Part shown: positions 27,177 through 34,512 of the stretch, piece by piece | Position numbering within the stretch: the stretch's first letter is position 1 | Layout: every line of letters starts with the position of its first letter | NCBI GenBank assembly: GCA_964504385.1 | Contig: CAZDEF010000002.1 | Location: 1 to 62,877 of the forward strand | Direction: 5' to 3' | From: Limiplasma sp964504385 | Lineage (GTDB): Bacteria > Bacillota > Clostridia > Christensenellales > Aristaeellaceae | DNA length: 62,877 nt | Notes under the pieces: generated by a model | Databases searched by the model: none | Seen by the model: only the letters and a program-made list of their open reading frames with translations | What the model was told of the DNA's origin: nothing | Made by a program: the position numbers and the translations under genes

Positions 27177-27560
27177 TCAGTTTTGTATCGCGTCCAGTGC
27201 TTGCAGTACCGCGGCGTTCTGACCGGAATACACCAGCACAAAACGCAGGCCGTAGCGGGTCACGCAGCCCCACTCTGCCGGATCCACAAACCCGCACAGA
27301 TAGTCTGCACGGTTGCTCTCATCAAAATAGACCAGCACTTCCTCGCCATCCAGCAGCAAACGCTGCCACACACTGGCGTTGTAAATGGGGGCCGGGCGAT
27401 CCGCCTCCAGCGGCTCCAGCGAGCAGCGGAACCCATACCCGCTGAAATGGCCGATCAGCTTGCTAAACAGCGCCTCCTGCGTAGGGTTCTGCTTGCAGCT
27501 GCACAGGCACAGCGCCGTCATCAGCAGCACGGCCGCCAGCAGCAATCGTTTTCTTCGCAT
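27177..27560 (-). CDS. Small lipoprotein of unknown function
   Basis: 127 residues. The signal peptide MRRKRLLLAAVLLMTALCLCSC ends in a lipobox-like L-C-S-C, so lipidation by the Lgt encoded 3.5 kb away is expected. The mature part of about 105 residues has no recognisable domain; it contains EALFSKLIGHFSGYGF and a hydrophobic strand LRFVLVYSGQ. AAAGGA lies 11 nt before the ATG. It is transcribed divergently from the zinc-ribbon gene. Confidence 0.7.
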   Translation of the reverse strand: MRRKRLLLAAVLLMTALCLCSCKQNPTQEALFSKLIGHFSGYGFRCSLEPLEADRPAPIYNASVWQRLLLDGEEVLVYFDESNRADYLCGFVDPAEWGCVTRYGLRFVLVYSGQNAAVLQALDAIQN

Positions 27561-27575
27561 AATATGATCGTTCCT

Positions 27576-27604
27576 TTGCGTTTCTGCGCATCCTGTGTTA
27601 GAAT
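27576..27604 (+). promoter_or_regulatory. Promoter of the zinc-ribbon gene
   Basis: TTGCGT and TAGAAT with a 17-nt spacer, about 30 nt upstream of the start codon. Confidence 0.6.
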
Positions 27605-27633
27605 AAGGGCATTCTATTTTGGAGGCGATGGAT

Positions 27634-27849
27634 ATGCGCTGCGGATGCCCACATTGCGAAGCCTATATGATCCAGTCCGAAACCGAGCACATGGCGTGCG
27701 TATGCCCGGAGTGCGGATACCGCTGCAACGCCTGCCTGGGCACCAACACGGTCATCACCCGTGAGATGCTGTCTCAGCTGAAGGATACCGACTGGTTCCA
27801 GCCCCATTTTGAAAGCCCGGTCAGCGACGAGGACGAAGAAGACGGCTGA
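27634..27849 (+). CDS. Small zinc-ribbon protein
   Basis: 71 residues. Cysteines are arranged as C-x-C-x2-C ... C-x-C-x2-C ... C-x2-C (RCGCPHCEAYM, ACVCPECGYRC, NACLG), enough for one or two zinc sites. The tail is strongly acidic (DEDEEDG). The ATG at 27634 is 8 nt from GGAGG; the earlier ATG and TTG are too close. It ends 3 nt before the convergent mntP stop. Function unknown. Confidence 0.65.
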   Translation: MRCGCPHCEAYMIQSETEHMACVCPECGYRCNACLGTNTVITREMLSQLKDTDWFQPHFESPVSDEDEEDG

Positions 27850-27852
27850 ACC

Positions 27853-28428
27853 TCAGCCGAGGATCCCCAGATGCTCCAGCAGGATCTTGATGCCGATGAG
27901 GATCAGCACCGCGCCGCCCGCCAGCTGCGCCTTGTCCTGAAAACGGTTGCCGAAGCGGTTGCCCACCACCACGCCAATGAAGCTGAGCGCAAAGGTGATG
28001 GAGCCGATGGACAACACTGCCGGAACGATCTGCACCTGCAGGAAGGCGAAGGTAATGCCCACGGCCAGCGCATCGATACTGGTGGCCACCGCCATGATGA
28101 GCAGCTCCCTCAGATCCAGCTTCGCCTCGGTCTCGCACACGACCTCTTCCTGTTTTTCATGCAGCGCATCCCAAATCATTTTGCCGCCGATATACGCCAG
28201 CAGCGCAAAGGCGATCCAGTGATCCACCGGTGTGATGAAGTGTTCCAGCCGGGTGCCCAGCAGCCAGCCCAGCAGCGGCATCAGCGCCTGAAAGCCGCCA
28301 AAAAACAGCGAAATGGTCAGCGCATGGCCATAGTGGATCCGGCGCATGCACAGCCCCTTGCAAAGAGCCACAGCAAACGCGTCCATCGAAAGTCCTACTG
28401 CAATCAGTACCAGCTGTACCCAGTCCAT
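27853..28428 (-). CDS. mntP: Manganese efflux pump MntP
   Basis: 191 residues, six membrane helices. Conserved acidic residues lie in GLSMDAFAVALCKGL and ATSIDALAVGITFAFL, the two symmetry-related halves of MntP, followed by FIGVVVGNRFGNRF. It exports Mn2+ and protects from manganese excess. GAGGAGAAACA precedes the ATG. It is divergent from mntR, with an MntR-box-like site over its transcription start. Confidence 0.94.
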   Translation of the reverse strand: MDWVQLVLIAVGLSMDAFAVALCKGLCMRRIHYGHALTISLFFGGFQALMPLLGWLLGTRLEHFITPVDHWIAFALLAYIGGKMIWDALHEKQEEVVCETEAKLDLRELLIMAVATSIDALAVGITFAFLQVQIVPAVLSIGSITFALSFIGVVVGNRFGNRFQDKAQLAGGAVLILIGIKILLEHLGILG

Positions 28429-28458
28429 TGTTTCTCCTCGCATTCTCCGGTTCGCCGG

Positions 28459-28477
28459 AATTTGGTTTCAGGAAAAT
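28459..28477. promoter_or_regulatory. MntR-box-like operator
   Basis: AATTTGGTTTCAGGAAAAT agrees at about 15 of 19 positions with the Bacillus subtilis MntR box as I remember it. It begins 2 nt downstream of the mntP -10 box and so covers the mntP transcription start. Confidence 0.6.
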
Positions 28478-28479
28478 AA

Positions 28480-28508
28480 ATTTTATCCCATTCTGCAAGC
28501 AGTGTCAA
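28480..28508 (-). promoter_or_regulatory. Promoter of mntP
   Basis: TTGACA and TAAAAT with a 17-nt spacer on the minus strand. The leader is about 45 nt and includes a TCCGG-CGAA-CCGGA mini-hairpin just before the ribosome binding site. Confidence 0.8.
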
Positions 28509-28565
28509 CCCACACATTGCTTTTATACGCAGAGTATGATAGGATATGGAAAAAGGAGGCATGAC

Positions 28566-28934
28566 ATGAATATCCACGAATCTGGAGAGGATTATCTGGA
28601 AACCATTCTCATGCTGTGCAAGGAAAACGGCGCTGCGCGCTCGGTCGATATTGCCTCGCATCTGGGCGTGACCAAGCCCTCTGTCAGCTTCGCCATGAAA
28701 CGTTTGCGCGAGAATGGCTACATCCTCATGGGGGATGACAACCGCATCACCCTCACCCCGGCCGGAGAGGCCATCGCCGCTCGCGTGCTGGAGCGGCACG
28801 ATCTGCTCAGCACGCTGCTCATGCGGCTGGGCGTAAGCGAAGAAACCGCGCGGCAGGACGCCTGCAAAATCGAGCATGACCTGAGCGACGAAACTTTTGC
28901 GGCGATCAGCCGCCATCTGCAAAGCCTGCAATAG
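28566..28934 (+). CDS. mntR: MntR/DtxR-family manganese-responsive regulator
   Basis: 122 residues. The winged helix (ARSVDIASHLGVTKPSVSFAMKRLRENG) is followed by the dimerisation/metal domain with ERHDLLSTLLMRLGVSEETARQDACKIEHDLS, whose E, H, C/D, E and H residues are the usual Mn2+ ligand positions. It is slightly short for MntR and has no SH3-like third domain. AAAGGAGGCATGAC precedes the ATG. It likely senses Mn2+ and controls mntP and probably itself. Confidence 0.88.
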   Translation: MNIHESGEDYLETILMLCKENGAARSVDIASHLGVTKPSVSFAMKRLRENGYILMGDDNRITLTPAGEAIAARVLERHDLLSTLLMRLGVSEETARQDACKIEHDLSDETFAAISRHLQSLQ

Positions 28935-28938
28935 CACC

Positions 28939-28976
28939 AAACGCCTGATGCAATACGATCCTGCATCAGGCGTTTT
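28939..28976. terminator. Terminator after mntR
   Basis: A 14-bp perfect stem (28939-28952/28962-28975) ending in TTTT, 5 nt after the mntR stop. Its shape also allows it to act on the minus strand. Confidence 0.9.
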
Positions 28977-29010
28977 CGACGAGGGAAGGCGGCGTTCGCC
29001 TGCGGTTCGT

Positions 29011-29075
29011 GTCGATACGATCGCCCATGGATTGCTTTTTTCGGCAAGCTGAAACGCCTTAGCCAAAAATCGCGG
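29011..29075 (+). repeat. Dispersed intergenic element, copy 2
   Basis: Core GTCGATACGATC (29011-29022), ATGGATTGC, a T tract, CGGCAAGCTG and a hairpin AAACGCC/GGCGTTT. It has the same order of parts as the element at 25845 and, like that copy, lies downstream of a plus-strand gene. Confidence 0.6.
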
Positions 29076-29099
29076 GCGTTTTCACCGGTCTGCAGGGCG

Positions 29100-29729
29100 T
29101 CACTCCTCCTCCTGCAAGACCGTCTCCACCGCCTGTTTGCTTTCCTCATAGCCGTAGCCGCGCCGCGCCATGGCCATCAGCAGCTTCTGCATGGCCTTGC
29201 GCTCGTCCGCCTCGCGGGCATAACGCTTCAGCAGCTTGCGCGCCAGCGCCACGGCCGCTTCGTCGCTTTCTTCCCGGTCCAGTTCTTCCAGCGCATTTTC
29301 CGCCGTCTGCTGCGCAATGCCTTTCATGCGCAGCTCCCGCAGGATACGGCTGCGCCCCACTTGACTGCGCGCGCGGGAGGCGGCCCATTCGCGGGCGAAG
29401 GCTTCATCATCCAGCAGGCGTTCCTTTTCCAGCTTGTACAACACCATTTCAATGGTATCTTCCATATACAGCCGGCGCTTCAGCTTCTGGCGGATCTCCC
29501 CGCTGGCCTGTGCGCGCTGAGCCAGCAGCGCCACCGCATCGTTGAGCGCCATGGGATACTGACGCGGCAGCAGCCATTGCCGCAGCTCATCCGTATCCAC
29601 CTCCTGCCCCACAGCAAAGGGCGCATGTTCCTGCAGCTGCGTCCATGTCAGCCAGAAGTTCTCGCCGCTTTCCATCACCACAATGGAACTGCGGCGCTTT
29701 TCTTCGATCTCCCGCACTGTATCCAGCAT
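29100..29729 (-). CDS. recX: RecX regulatory protein
   Basis: 209 residues, all helical, built from three-helix repeats as in RecX, which caps or modulates RecA filaments. Typical stretches are MALNDAVALLAQRAQASGEIRQKL, LDDEAFAREWAASRARSQVGRSRILRELRMKGI and RRGYGYEESKQAVE. The start is placed at the ATG after AAGGAGCCGAAA, just past the serine hydrolase stop. Last gene of the lgt operon. Confidence 0.9.
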   Translation of the reverse strand: MLDTVREIEEKRRSSIVVMESGENFWLTWTQLQEHAPFAVGQEVDTDELRQWLLPRQYPMALNDAVALLAQRAQASGEIRQKLKRRLYMEDTIEMVLYKLEKERLLDDEAFAREWAASRARSQVGRSRILRELRMKGIAQQTAENALEELDREESDEAAVALARKLLKRYAREADERKAMQKLLMAMARRGYGYEESKQAVETVLQEEE

Positions 29730-29740
29730 TTTCGGCTCCT

Positions 29741-30874
29741 TCATTCGTTCATCCACAGACGGATCAGATCGCGATTGAGCAGGGCGAGGTGACCCGTGCG
29801 CTGCTCGCTCGCGCCGCTGTTCAAGCAGACAAAACCGTTGCCTTCTGCATCAAAAAATGTGCCGTTCACCGCGCCATACGCAAAGCCCTGATGGCCCCAG
29901 ATCCGGCGCGGGCTGATTTTCGGGTCATCGATCATCAGCAGCCCCATACCATGGCGCATCCGGATCTCCTGCATCGGCCAGCCCTGCAGGGGCGTTTGCA
30001 GCTGATGCAGGCTTTCTTCATTCAAAAAGCCTTCCGCGCCATTCCATGCTGCCAGTGTCAGCCGCGCCAGATCCCGCGCGGAGATCAGCAGATTCCCGGC
30101 GGCCGGCACATAGTGCCGTGCAGGGTCGGGTTCCTGCAGCGGCTGCGCCGCCGCGGCGCGCGCCTGCGCGTCAAAGGCATGGCGGAAGGGCAGCACGCGG
30201 TAGCTGTCGGCAAGGTCTCTTCCCTTCACGGCTGTTATATCGAAGGAAGCGCACACATTCAGCGGGCGAAACAGCTCCTGCTGTACAAGGGTTTCAAAGC
30301 AGATGCCGAAGCGCTGCTCCAATGCGCAGGCAAGGAGCCCCGCCGCAAAATTGCTGTACTGAAAGTGTTCGCCGGGCGCGGCGGCTGAAAAAGCGTCCGC
30401 AGCCCGCAAAAGCTCTTGGGCAGGCGCCTCCCCCATGCGTGCAAAGTAAGCTGACGGATCCGCAATAGACGATGTGTGGCTGAGCAGCATGCCCAGCGTG
30501 ATGGGAACGGCTGGATGAGCGGGATGGCGCACGGCAAACCCAAGGCAGTCGGATACATCCTCCTGCACGTGCAGCCTGCCTTCGGTCTGCAGCCGCATCA
30601 CCAGCAGCGCCGTGACCATCTTGGCAATGGAGGCCGTGCGGAAAACCGTATCCGCCGTGACCGGTGTTTTTCCGTTTTCCAGCGAGGCAAAGCCGACGCA
30701 GCGGCACTCCGTCAGTCTGCCCTTTTCGAAGCGCTGCAGGCAAGCGCCCACCACGCGCCGCCGATGCAGGAGCCGTTCCAGCGGATCGGCTTTTCGCGGT
30801 CGCCATTCGCAGCGTTTGCCCGCCACGGGCAGTGCCAGCCCATACAGCAGGTTTCGTTTTTTCCCGATCGGCAT
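29741..30874 (-). CDS. Serine hydrolase, class C beta-lactamase/DD-peptidase fold
   Basis: 377 residues. The three penicillin-binding motifs are recognisable: S-x-x-K in FRTASIAKMVTAL, Y-S-N in EHFQYSNFAAGLL and H-x-G in WGHQGFAYGAVNG. There is no signal peptide, so it may act in the cytoplasm or lack a canonical leader. The family includes esterases, D-aminopeptidases and DD-carboxypeptidases. GAGGAGGAGAAGACG precedes the ATG. It lies between lgt and recX with short gaps. Confidence 0.86.
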   Translation of the reverse strand: MPIGKKRNLLYGLALPVAGKRCEWRPRKADPLERLLHRRRVVGACLQRFEKGRLTECRCVGFASLENGKTPVTADTVFRTASIAKMVTALLVMRLQTEGRLHVQEDVSDCLGFAVRHPAHPAVPITLGMLLSHTSSIADPSAYFARMGEAPAQELLRAADAFSAAAPGEHFQYSNFAAGLLACALEQRFGICFETLVQQELFRPLNVCASFDITAVKGRDLADSYRVLPFRHAFDAQARAAAAQPLQEPDPARHYVPAAGNLLISARDLARLTLAAWNGAEGFLNEESLHQLQTPLQGWPMQEIRMRHGMGLLMIDDPKISPRRIWGHQGFAYGAVNGTFFDAEGNGFVCLNSGASEQRTGHLALLNRDLIRLWMNE

Positions 30875-30892
30875 CGTCTTCTCCTCCTCTCG

Positions 30893-31957
30893 TCAAGCCT
30901 CTTGGGCATCGGTCAGCGCCCGCAAGCCCATAGGCATGCTCAGGCTGCACAGCAGAGCGTGCAGATACAGCGCGACCGCCTGCGACAGCGGCCAACCGCG
31001 CACCGCCATGAAAAGCCCCGCTGCGTCCACCAGCAGCGCCGCCGCCAGCCAGCGCCGTGCGCCGTGGTTTTTCCCCAGCAGCCGCACGCCCAGCAGAACA
31101 CAGCTCAGCATCAGCAGTCCATAGGCCCCATGTGCTTCCACACAGCCCCACTGCGCCAGCCACAGCGCCATGCAAAGTGCAGAAAGCATCAGCCGCATGC
31201 GGCTGCCGCGCGCGCAGCGGTACAGCAGCACTGCCGCGCCAACCGCGCACAGCGCCAGGCTCAGCAGCTGCGACACCCTCAGCGAACCAATCATCAGGCT
31301 GTCCTGTCGCAGCTGCTCGATCACAAATCGGCCGCTGCCGTAAATGACCAGATACCACGCGAACACATTGCCCAGCTCCCGCTGCTTTTTGCGCAGCCGC
31401 CACAGGGCGATGCATCCGCCAAGGTTCCACATGGATTCATAGAAAAAAGTGGCGGCGTGCCACACATACGCTCCGCCCTCCGGCACGAGCACCGCAAGCG
31501 GGAAAAACTGCAGTCTTCCATCCGTCAGCGCAGGGCCGTACGCCTCCATATTGAAATAATTGCCCCACCGGCCCACAGCCTGCGCCAGCAGCAACCCGGG
31601 CGCGATCATATCCGCCACAGCCGGAAACGAGATCTTCTTGCATCGGGCATAGATCCACGCGCCCAGCGCTCCGCCGATCACACCGCCATAAATGGCCAGA
31701 CCGCCTTGCCAGATATACAGCACCGACAGCGGCTGCGCCGCAAAGCTCTGCCAGCTCATCGCCACATAGTACGCCCTTGCGCCGATGATGCCGCACGGCA
31801 CGACCACCAAGGCCAGATCGATGGTGCAATCCTTCGGCAGGCCCAGCCGCCGTTCTTCCTTCGAAGCCAGCCCTATGGCCAGCAGTATTCCCGTGACGAT
31901 CAGCACACTGTACCACGGCAGCAGCCCTGCAATGGTCCGGCTGTACGGTATGGCCAT
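30893..31957 (-). CDS. lgt: Prolipoprotein diacylglyceryl transferase with C-terminal extension
   Basis: 354 residues. The first 260 or so are Lgt: WQGGLAIYGGVIGGALGAW and the signature GRWGNYFNMEAYG (about 127-139), then GRFVIEQLRQDSLM. It transfers diacylglycerol to the lipobox Cys of prolipoproteins. About 100 further residues add hydrophobic helices (LMLSALCMALWLAQWG, AYGLLMLSCVLLGVRLL, AVALYLHALLCSLSM) that ordinary Lgt lacks. GGGGGGCAAGGC precedes the ATG chosen (MAIPYSR). Confidence 0.9.
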   Translation of the reverse strand: MAIPYSRTIAGLLPWYSVLIVTGILLAIGLASKEERRLGLPKDCTIDLALVVVPCGIIGARAYYVAMSWQSFAAQPLSVLYIWQGGLAIYGGVIGGALGAWIYARCKKISFPAVADMIAPGLLLAQAVGRWGNYFNMEAYGPALTDGRLQFFPLAVLVPEGGAYVWHAATFFYESMWNLGGCIALWRLRKKQRELGNVFAWYLVIYGSGRFVIEQLRQDSLMIGSLRVSQLLSLALCAVGAAVLLYRCARGSRMRLMLSALCMALWLAQWGCVEAHGAYGLLMLSCVLLGVRLLGKNHGARRWLAAALLVDAAGLFMAVRGWPLSQAVALYLHALLCSLSMPMGLRALTDAQEA

Positions 31958-31994
31958 GCCTTGCCCCCCTGCATTCTCAAAAGCTCCCACTCTC

Positions 31995-32023
31995 ATTCTA
32001 TTCTTGACCCCCTCCCCTGTCAA
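31995..32023 (-). promoter_or_regulatory. Promoter of lgt-hydrolase-recX
   Basis: TTGACA and TAGAAT with a 17-nt spacer on the minus strand. Confidence 0.8.
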
Positions 32024-32077
32024 GCATGCGCCGTCCAGCCCCTCGCGCGAACTTTTTCATTTTTTGCAATTTGGGTA

Positions 32078-32106
32078 TTGCTTTTTGGCTCCAACTGTGG
32101 TAAGAT
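32078..32106 (+). promoter_or_regulatory. Promoter of tRNA-Val
   Basis: TTGCTT and TAAGAT with a 17-nt spacer, 24 nt upstream of the mature tRNA 5' end. Confidence 0.7.
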
Positions 32107-32130
32107 TATATGCGTCGCTGAAAGGCGCAT

Positions 32131-32207
32131 GGGATTATAGCTCAGCTGGTTAGAGCGCCACGTTGACATCGTGGAGGTCATAGGTTCGAGTCCTACTAAT
32201 CCCACCA
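32131..32207 (+). tRNA. tRNA-Val (anticodon GAC), CCA encoded
   Basis: Acceptor GGGATTA/TAATCCC, D arm GCTC...GAGC, anticodon stem CCACG/CGTGG with loop TTGACAT (anticodon GAC) and T arm TAGG-TTCGAGT-CCTA; the outermost T-stem pair is A-C. The 3' CCA is encoded. Its 3' 45 nt are the attachment site of the element that follows. Confidence 0.95.
32163..32207 (+). repeat. attL: tRNA-Val 3' end
   Basis: 45 bp running from TTGACATCGTGG to CCCACCA, inside the intact tRNA gene. Confidence 0.9.
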
Positions 32208-32320
32208 TTGTGAAAACGCTTGATTCGTAAGGGATCGAGCGTTTTTCTTTTGCGTTCAAAAATGGGTTTCATACAATTTAGCCGCGGAAGTGCAGCCGAA
32301 AGTGCATTTCCGCGCCTTTT
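32205..32320 (+). repeat. Island left-end segment (copy L1)
   Basis: Contains the tRNA terminator and then, at about 32284-32315, a strong inverted repeat: a GCGGAAGTGCA arm paired with TGCATTTCCGC with one G-T pair. The segment recurs, diverged, at 53714-53800; the part around the inverted repeat shares at least 24 identical bases. Confidence 0.75.
32213..32250 (+). terminator. Terminator of tRNA-Val
   Basis: AAAACGCTTGAT (32213-32224) pairs with ATCGAGCGTTTT (32234-32245, one G-T pair) followed by TCTTTT. Confidence 0.85.
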
Positions 32321-32391
32321 GTTTACGCTTCAAACGCTTATCCCGCAAGGCTTTCATCCACTTTGCCAGTGCAATGGGCGGTGCATTTTCT

Positions 32392-33375
32392 TTACAGAAA
32401 TGCGTTCAGCCGCTCCACTGCTTCCCGCTGCTTCATCACCCATTCGTGCCGGGTGCGGGCGTAGGTGGTTTCCACCATCCGGGTGTCAGCGTGCCCCAGC
32501 AAATCCGCAACCAAAGCAGAACTCATCCCCTGTTCTTTCAACTGCGAACCAAAGGTGGAACGCCAGTCGTGGTTGCTGTATTTGCCGTAAATGCCCAGCT
32601 TCTTGAATGCGCCGTAATAGGTTCTTTGAAAGGTGGAATAGGAACCGGGCGTGTATTCCCCTTCGCCGTGGATGATATACCCACTCTCCTTTTGATGGGG
32701 CAGAAGGATTTGTTTGAGTGCGGCAGGAATGATGAAGGTTCGCTCGGAGGCTTCGGTTTTGGGCTTCTCCTTGACAACGGCTTTGGCGTTGTTTGGAAAC
32801 ACCACCACCCGCTTCATTCCCGTATAAACCAGCAAAGCCATATAGAGCCGCTGCCGCTCATCCTGTAAGCTGGGGATTTCCCGCTTGATTCTGCTTACTT
32901 CTGCATCTGGCAGCGCTTTATGATGACCTCCACGATGCGAACGGATGTGAAGCAGCGTTGTTTTGAAAGGCGTATCGTCAATGATTTTCATTTCATGCGC
33001 CACCTTAAACATACGGCTTGTAAGTCCGCTGATACGCATAATGGAATTGCGGTTCAAAGCCTTCTTTCTGCCGTGTTGGGAAGCCGTTCCAAGCCAGTTG
33101 TAGAAGCGCTGGAGGGTTTCGCCCATTCTCATATGCCCCATAAAGGGGAGGATATAGAGGCGGATATGGCAGCGCAATGCAGGCACAGTTTCGCTTGTTT
33201 TGTTTGCAAAGCAACCTGAAATGGCGGGAAGAACATCCCTATGATGATTGGGATGAAGAATGACCCGTTTTGAAAAAGCAGATAAAGCGTTTCCTTCCCT
33301 GCGGCAGACGTTTTGAGAGAACGATACAGCCGCGCCGCCCATAACCATCCCCGTATGGCAAAAGGAGCAGCGCAC
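32392..33375 (-). pseudogene. int: Degenerate tyrosine recombinase (integrase)
   Basis: The C-terminal half is clearly a tyrosine recombinase: NHDWRSTFGSQLKEQG (box II H-x-x-R) and LLGHADTRMVETTYAR (H and the nucleophile Tyr). The box I region is missing: after LVYTGMK the sequence jumps to RVVVFPNNAKAVV, skipping the segment with the first catalytic Arg and the G-E-x-x-x-L-x-W part. The N-terminal domain also looks shortened (a jump near GHMRMGETLQRFYN). The first 60 or so residues do not resemble an integrase. It sits next to attL, facing the tRNA, as intact elements do. It is probably inactive through in-frame deletions. Confidence 0.75.
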
Positions 33376-33399
33376 GGGTTGTGCGGACTGCTCCTTGCT

Positions 33400-33612
33400 T
33401 TATACCTTTGTGCCGTCTGGAAACCGAAAACCAAAGTAGTATTCCGCCCCCAGCGCCTGCGCGATCTTGTTCATCTCGTCGGAGGAGAACTTGCCCGTTT
33501 TCATCCGCTGATTAAAGGCGGAGGGGCTTGTTCCGATCGACCGCGCCAATTCTGCTTCGCTCATTCCTTTATAGGCCAGCGCCATTTTGATCTTCTGCGA
33601 TAGGGTCATCAT
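33400..33612 (-). CDS. XRE-family HTH regulator (island)
   Basis: 70 residues, a single Cro/CI helix-turn-helix: LSQKIKMALAYKGMSEAELARSIGTSPSAFNQRMKTGKF, then SSDEMNKIAQALGAEYYFGF. GGAGGTGACG precedes tandem ATGs; the first is used. Its promoter spacer contains CGGT-6-ACCG, a candidate autoregulatory operator. It is the typical size for an island repressor and is divergent from the 76-residue gene. Confidence 0.85.
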   Translation of the reverse strand: MMTLSQKIKMALAYKGMSEAELARSIGTSPSAFNQRMKTGKFSSDEMNKIAQALGAEYYFGFRFPDGTKV

Positions 33613-33627
33613 CGTCACCTCCAAAAC

Positions 33628-33656
33628 ATTATATCGGTTCTTCTACCGTTCGTCAA
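33628..33656 (-). promoter_or_regulatory. Promoter/operator of the XRE regulator
   Basis: TTGACG and TATAAT with a 17-nt spacer on the minus strand; the spacer holds the short inverted repeat CGGT-TCTTCT-ACCG. Confidence 0.75.
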
Positions 33657-33697
33657 GGAAAACGAAAATGCATTGTGCTTTTTTCTTGAGAAAACTC

Positions 33698-33726
33698 TTG
33701 ACATCAATTAGCTTTTTCTGTACAAT
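33698..33726 (+). promoter_or_regulatory. Divergent island promoter
   Basis: TTGACA and TACAAT with a 17-nt spacer. It starts 42 nt from the opposing -35 box, so one regulator could control both. Confidence 0.8.
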
Positions 33727-33808
33727 AACAGTTGTAAGCACAAAGCACGCACGCCTATCACAGATCAAAAACACCTGTGCCCGCACAGGCACGGAAAGGA
33801 ACCGCGCA

Positions 33809-34039
33809 ATGGAAAAGGATTTCACATTTGCCGCAGGAGAGATGCTGGGCAAAATGCGCTTGACGGCGGAGGGTGCCCGCACGGTTTTTGAAAGCCAGCT
33901 TGCGCCGCTGTATGGCGAATTGCTTTCAGACGGCAGACAGGAAGAAGCCGTTGCGCTGGACAGCATCGGCGCTGCGCTGAATTGGCTGGAAGAGCAGATA
34001 CACGATTTGCAGCTTGCCTACGCTGGGGAAAGACGCTGA
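33809..34039 (+). CDS. Small island protein of unknown function
   Basis: 76 residues, acidic and helical (MEKDFTFAAGEMLGKMRLTAEGARTVFESQLAPLYGELL...). GAAAGGAACCGCGCA precedes the ATG. It is under the consensus promoter divergent from the XRE repressor, the usual position of a short early gene in such elements. No signal peptide, cysteine or recognisable motif. Confidence 0.65.
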   Translation: MEKDFTFAAGEMLGKMRLTAEGARTVFESQLAPLYGELLSDGRQEEAVALDSIGAALNWLEEQIHDLQLAYAGERR

Positions 34040-34056
34040 CAAATAAAGAAAGAAAT

Positions 34057-34090
34057 CCCGCCCGAAGGAGACAAAGCTCTTTCGGGCGGG
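34057..34090. terminator. Terminator between convergent island genes
   Basis: A 10-bp stem CCCGCCCGAA/TTCGGGCGGG with A-rich and T-containing flanks. Confidence 0.6.
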
Positions 34091-34095
34091 GTGTT

Positions 34096-34344
34096 TCAGT
34101 TTTGCGGAACAACAACGCTGTTGTAATACAGCTCGTCCGGGCAGATGTCCTGCCCATCCGCCCATTCCACGGTGTAGCCGTTGGCAAAAACGCTTTTGAA
34201 ATAAGAGGGGTTTTCAAGCTCGCCATACCAGCTGCCGCGAATGTAGGGCTTCACGTCAAAGTCTTTGGTTTCGCCGTTGTCGAAGGATACGCGCAGGATG
34301 TAATCCTTCATGGGCACAACGGTTTTGGCGGTTGGCCGCAGCAT
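34096..34344 (-). CDS. DUF2442-like protein
   Basis: 82 residues with the pattern of DUF2442: YILRVSFDNGETKDFDVKPYIRGSWYGELENPSYFKSVFANGYTVEWADGQDICPDELY (described here in fragments: strand, FDV-P, L-x-x-P-x-x-F, V-x-W-x-x-G-x-D-I-x-P-D-x-L). Members are often encoded beside HTH or DUF4160 proteins and resemble toxin-antitoxin components, but no partner is adjacent here. AAAGGAGG lies 8 nt before the ATG used. Confidence 0.8.
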   Translation of the reverse strand: MLRPTAKTVVPMKDYILRVSFDNGETKDFDVKPYIRGSWYGELENPSYFKSVFANGYTVEWADGQDICPDELYYNSVVVPQN

Positions 34345-34512
34345 GGCACATGCCTCCTTTTTTACCGTAGAGGGTCGATCTTGAAACCTCATAAAATATA
34401 GCCAGTGTTGGCATCGTAAGTGCTTCGCCGTAAGGATAGCATAGCAGTTTGCGGCGGGAGGTTCAAGGGGGGAATGCCCGTTTCCAAGGGATGGATGACG
34501 AGTAAGGAGCGC

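Noticed and set aside
28429..28480. yybP-ykoY (Mn) riboswitch upstream of mntP
   Set aside because: The promoter leaves a leader of only about 45 nt, too short for that riboswitch, and the conserved loop motifs are not seen.
29645..31430. Large ORFs on both strands overlapping the serine hydrolase and lgt
   Set aside because: Other-frame shadows; the chosen frames carry catalytic motifs and correctly spaced ribosome binding sites.
32020..32259. Minus-strand ORF with MVGLVGLEPMTSTMSTWRSNQLSYNP
   Set aside because: It is the antisense translation of the tRNA-Val gene, a well-known spurious product, and has no ribosome binding site.
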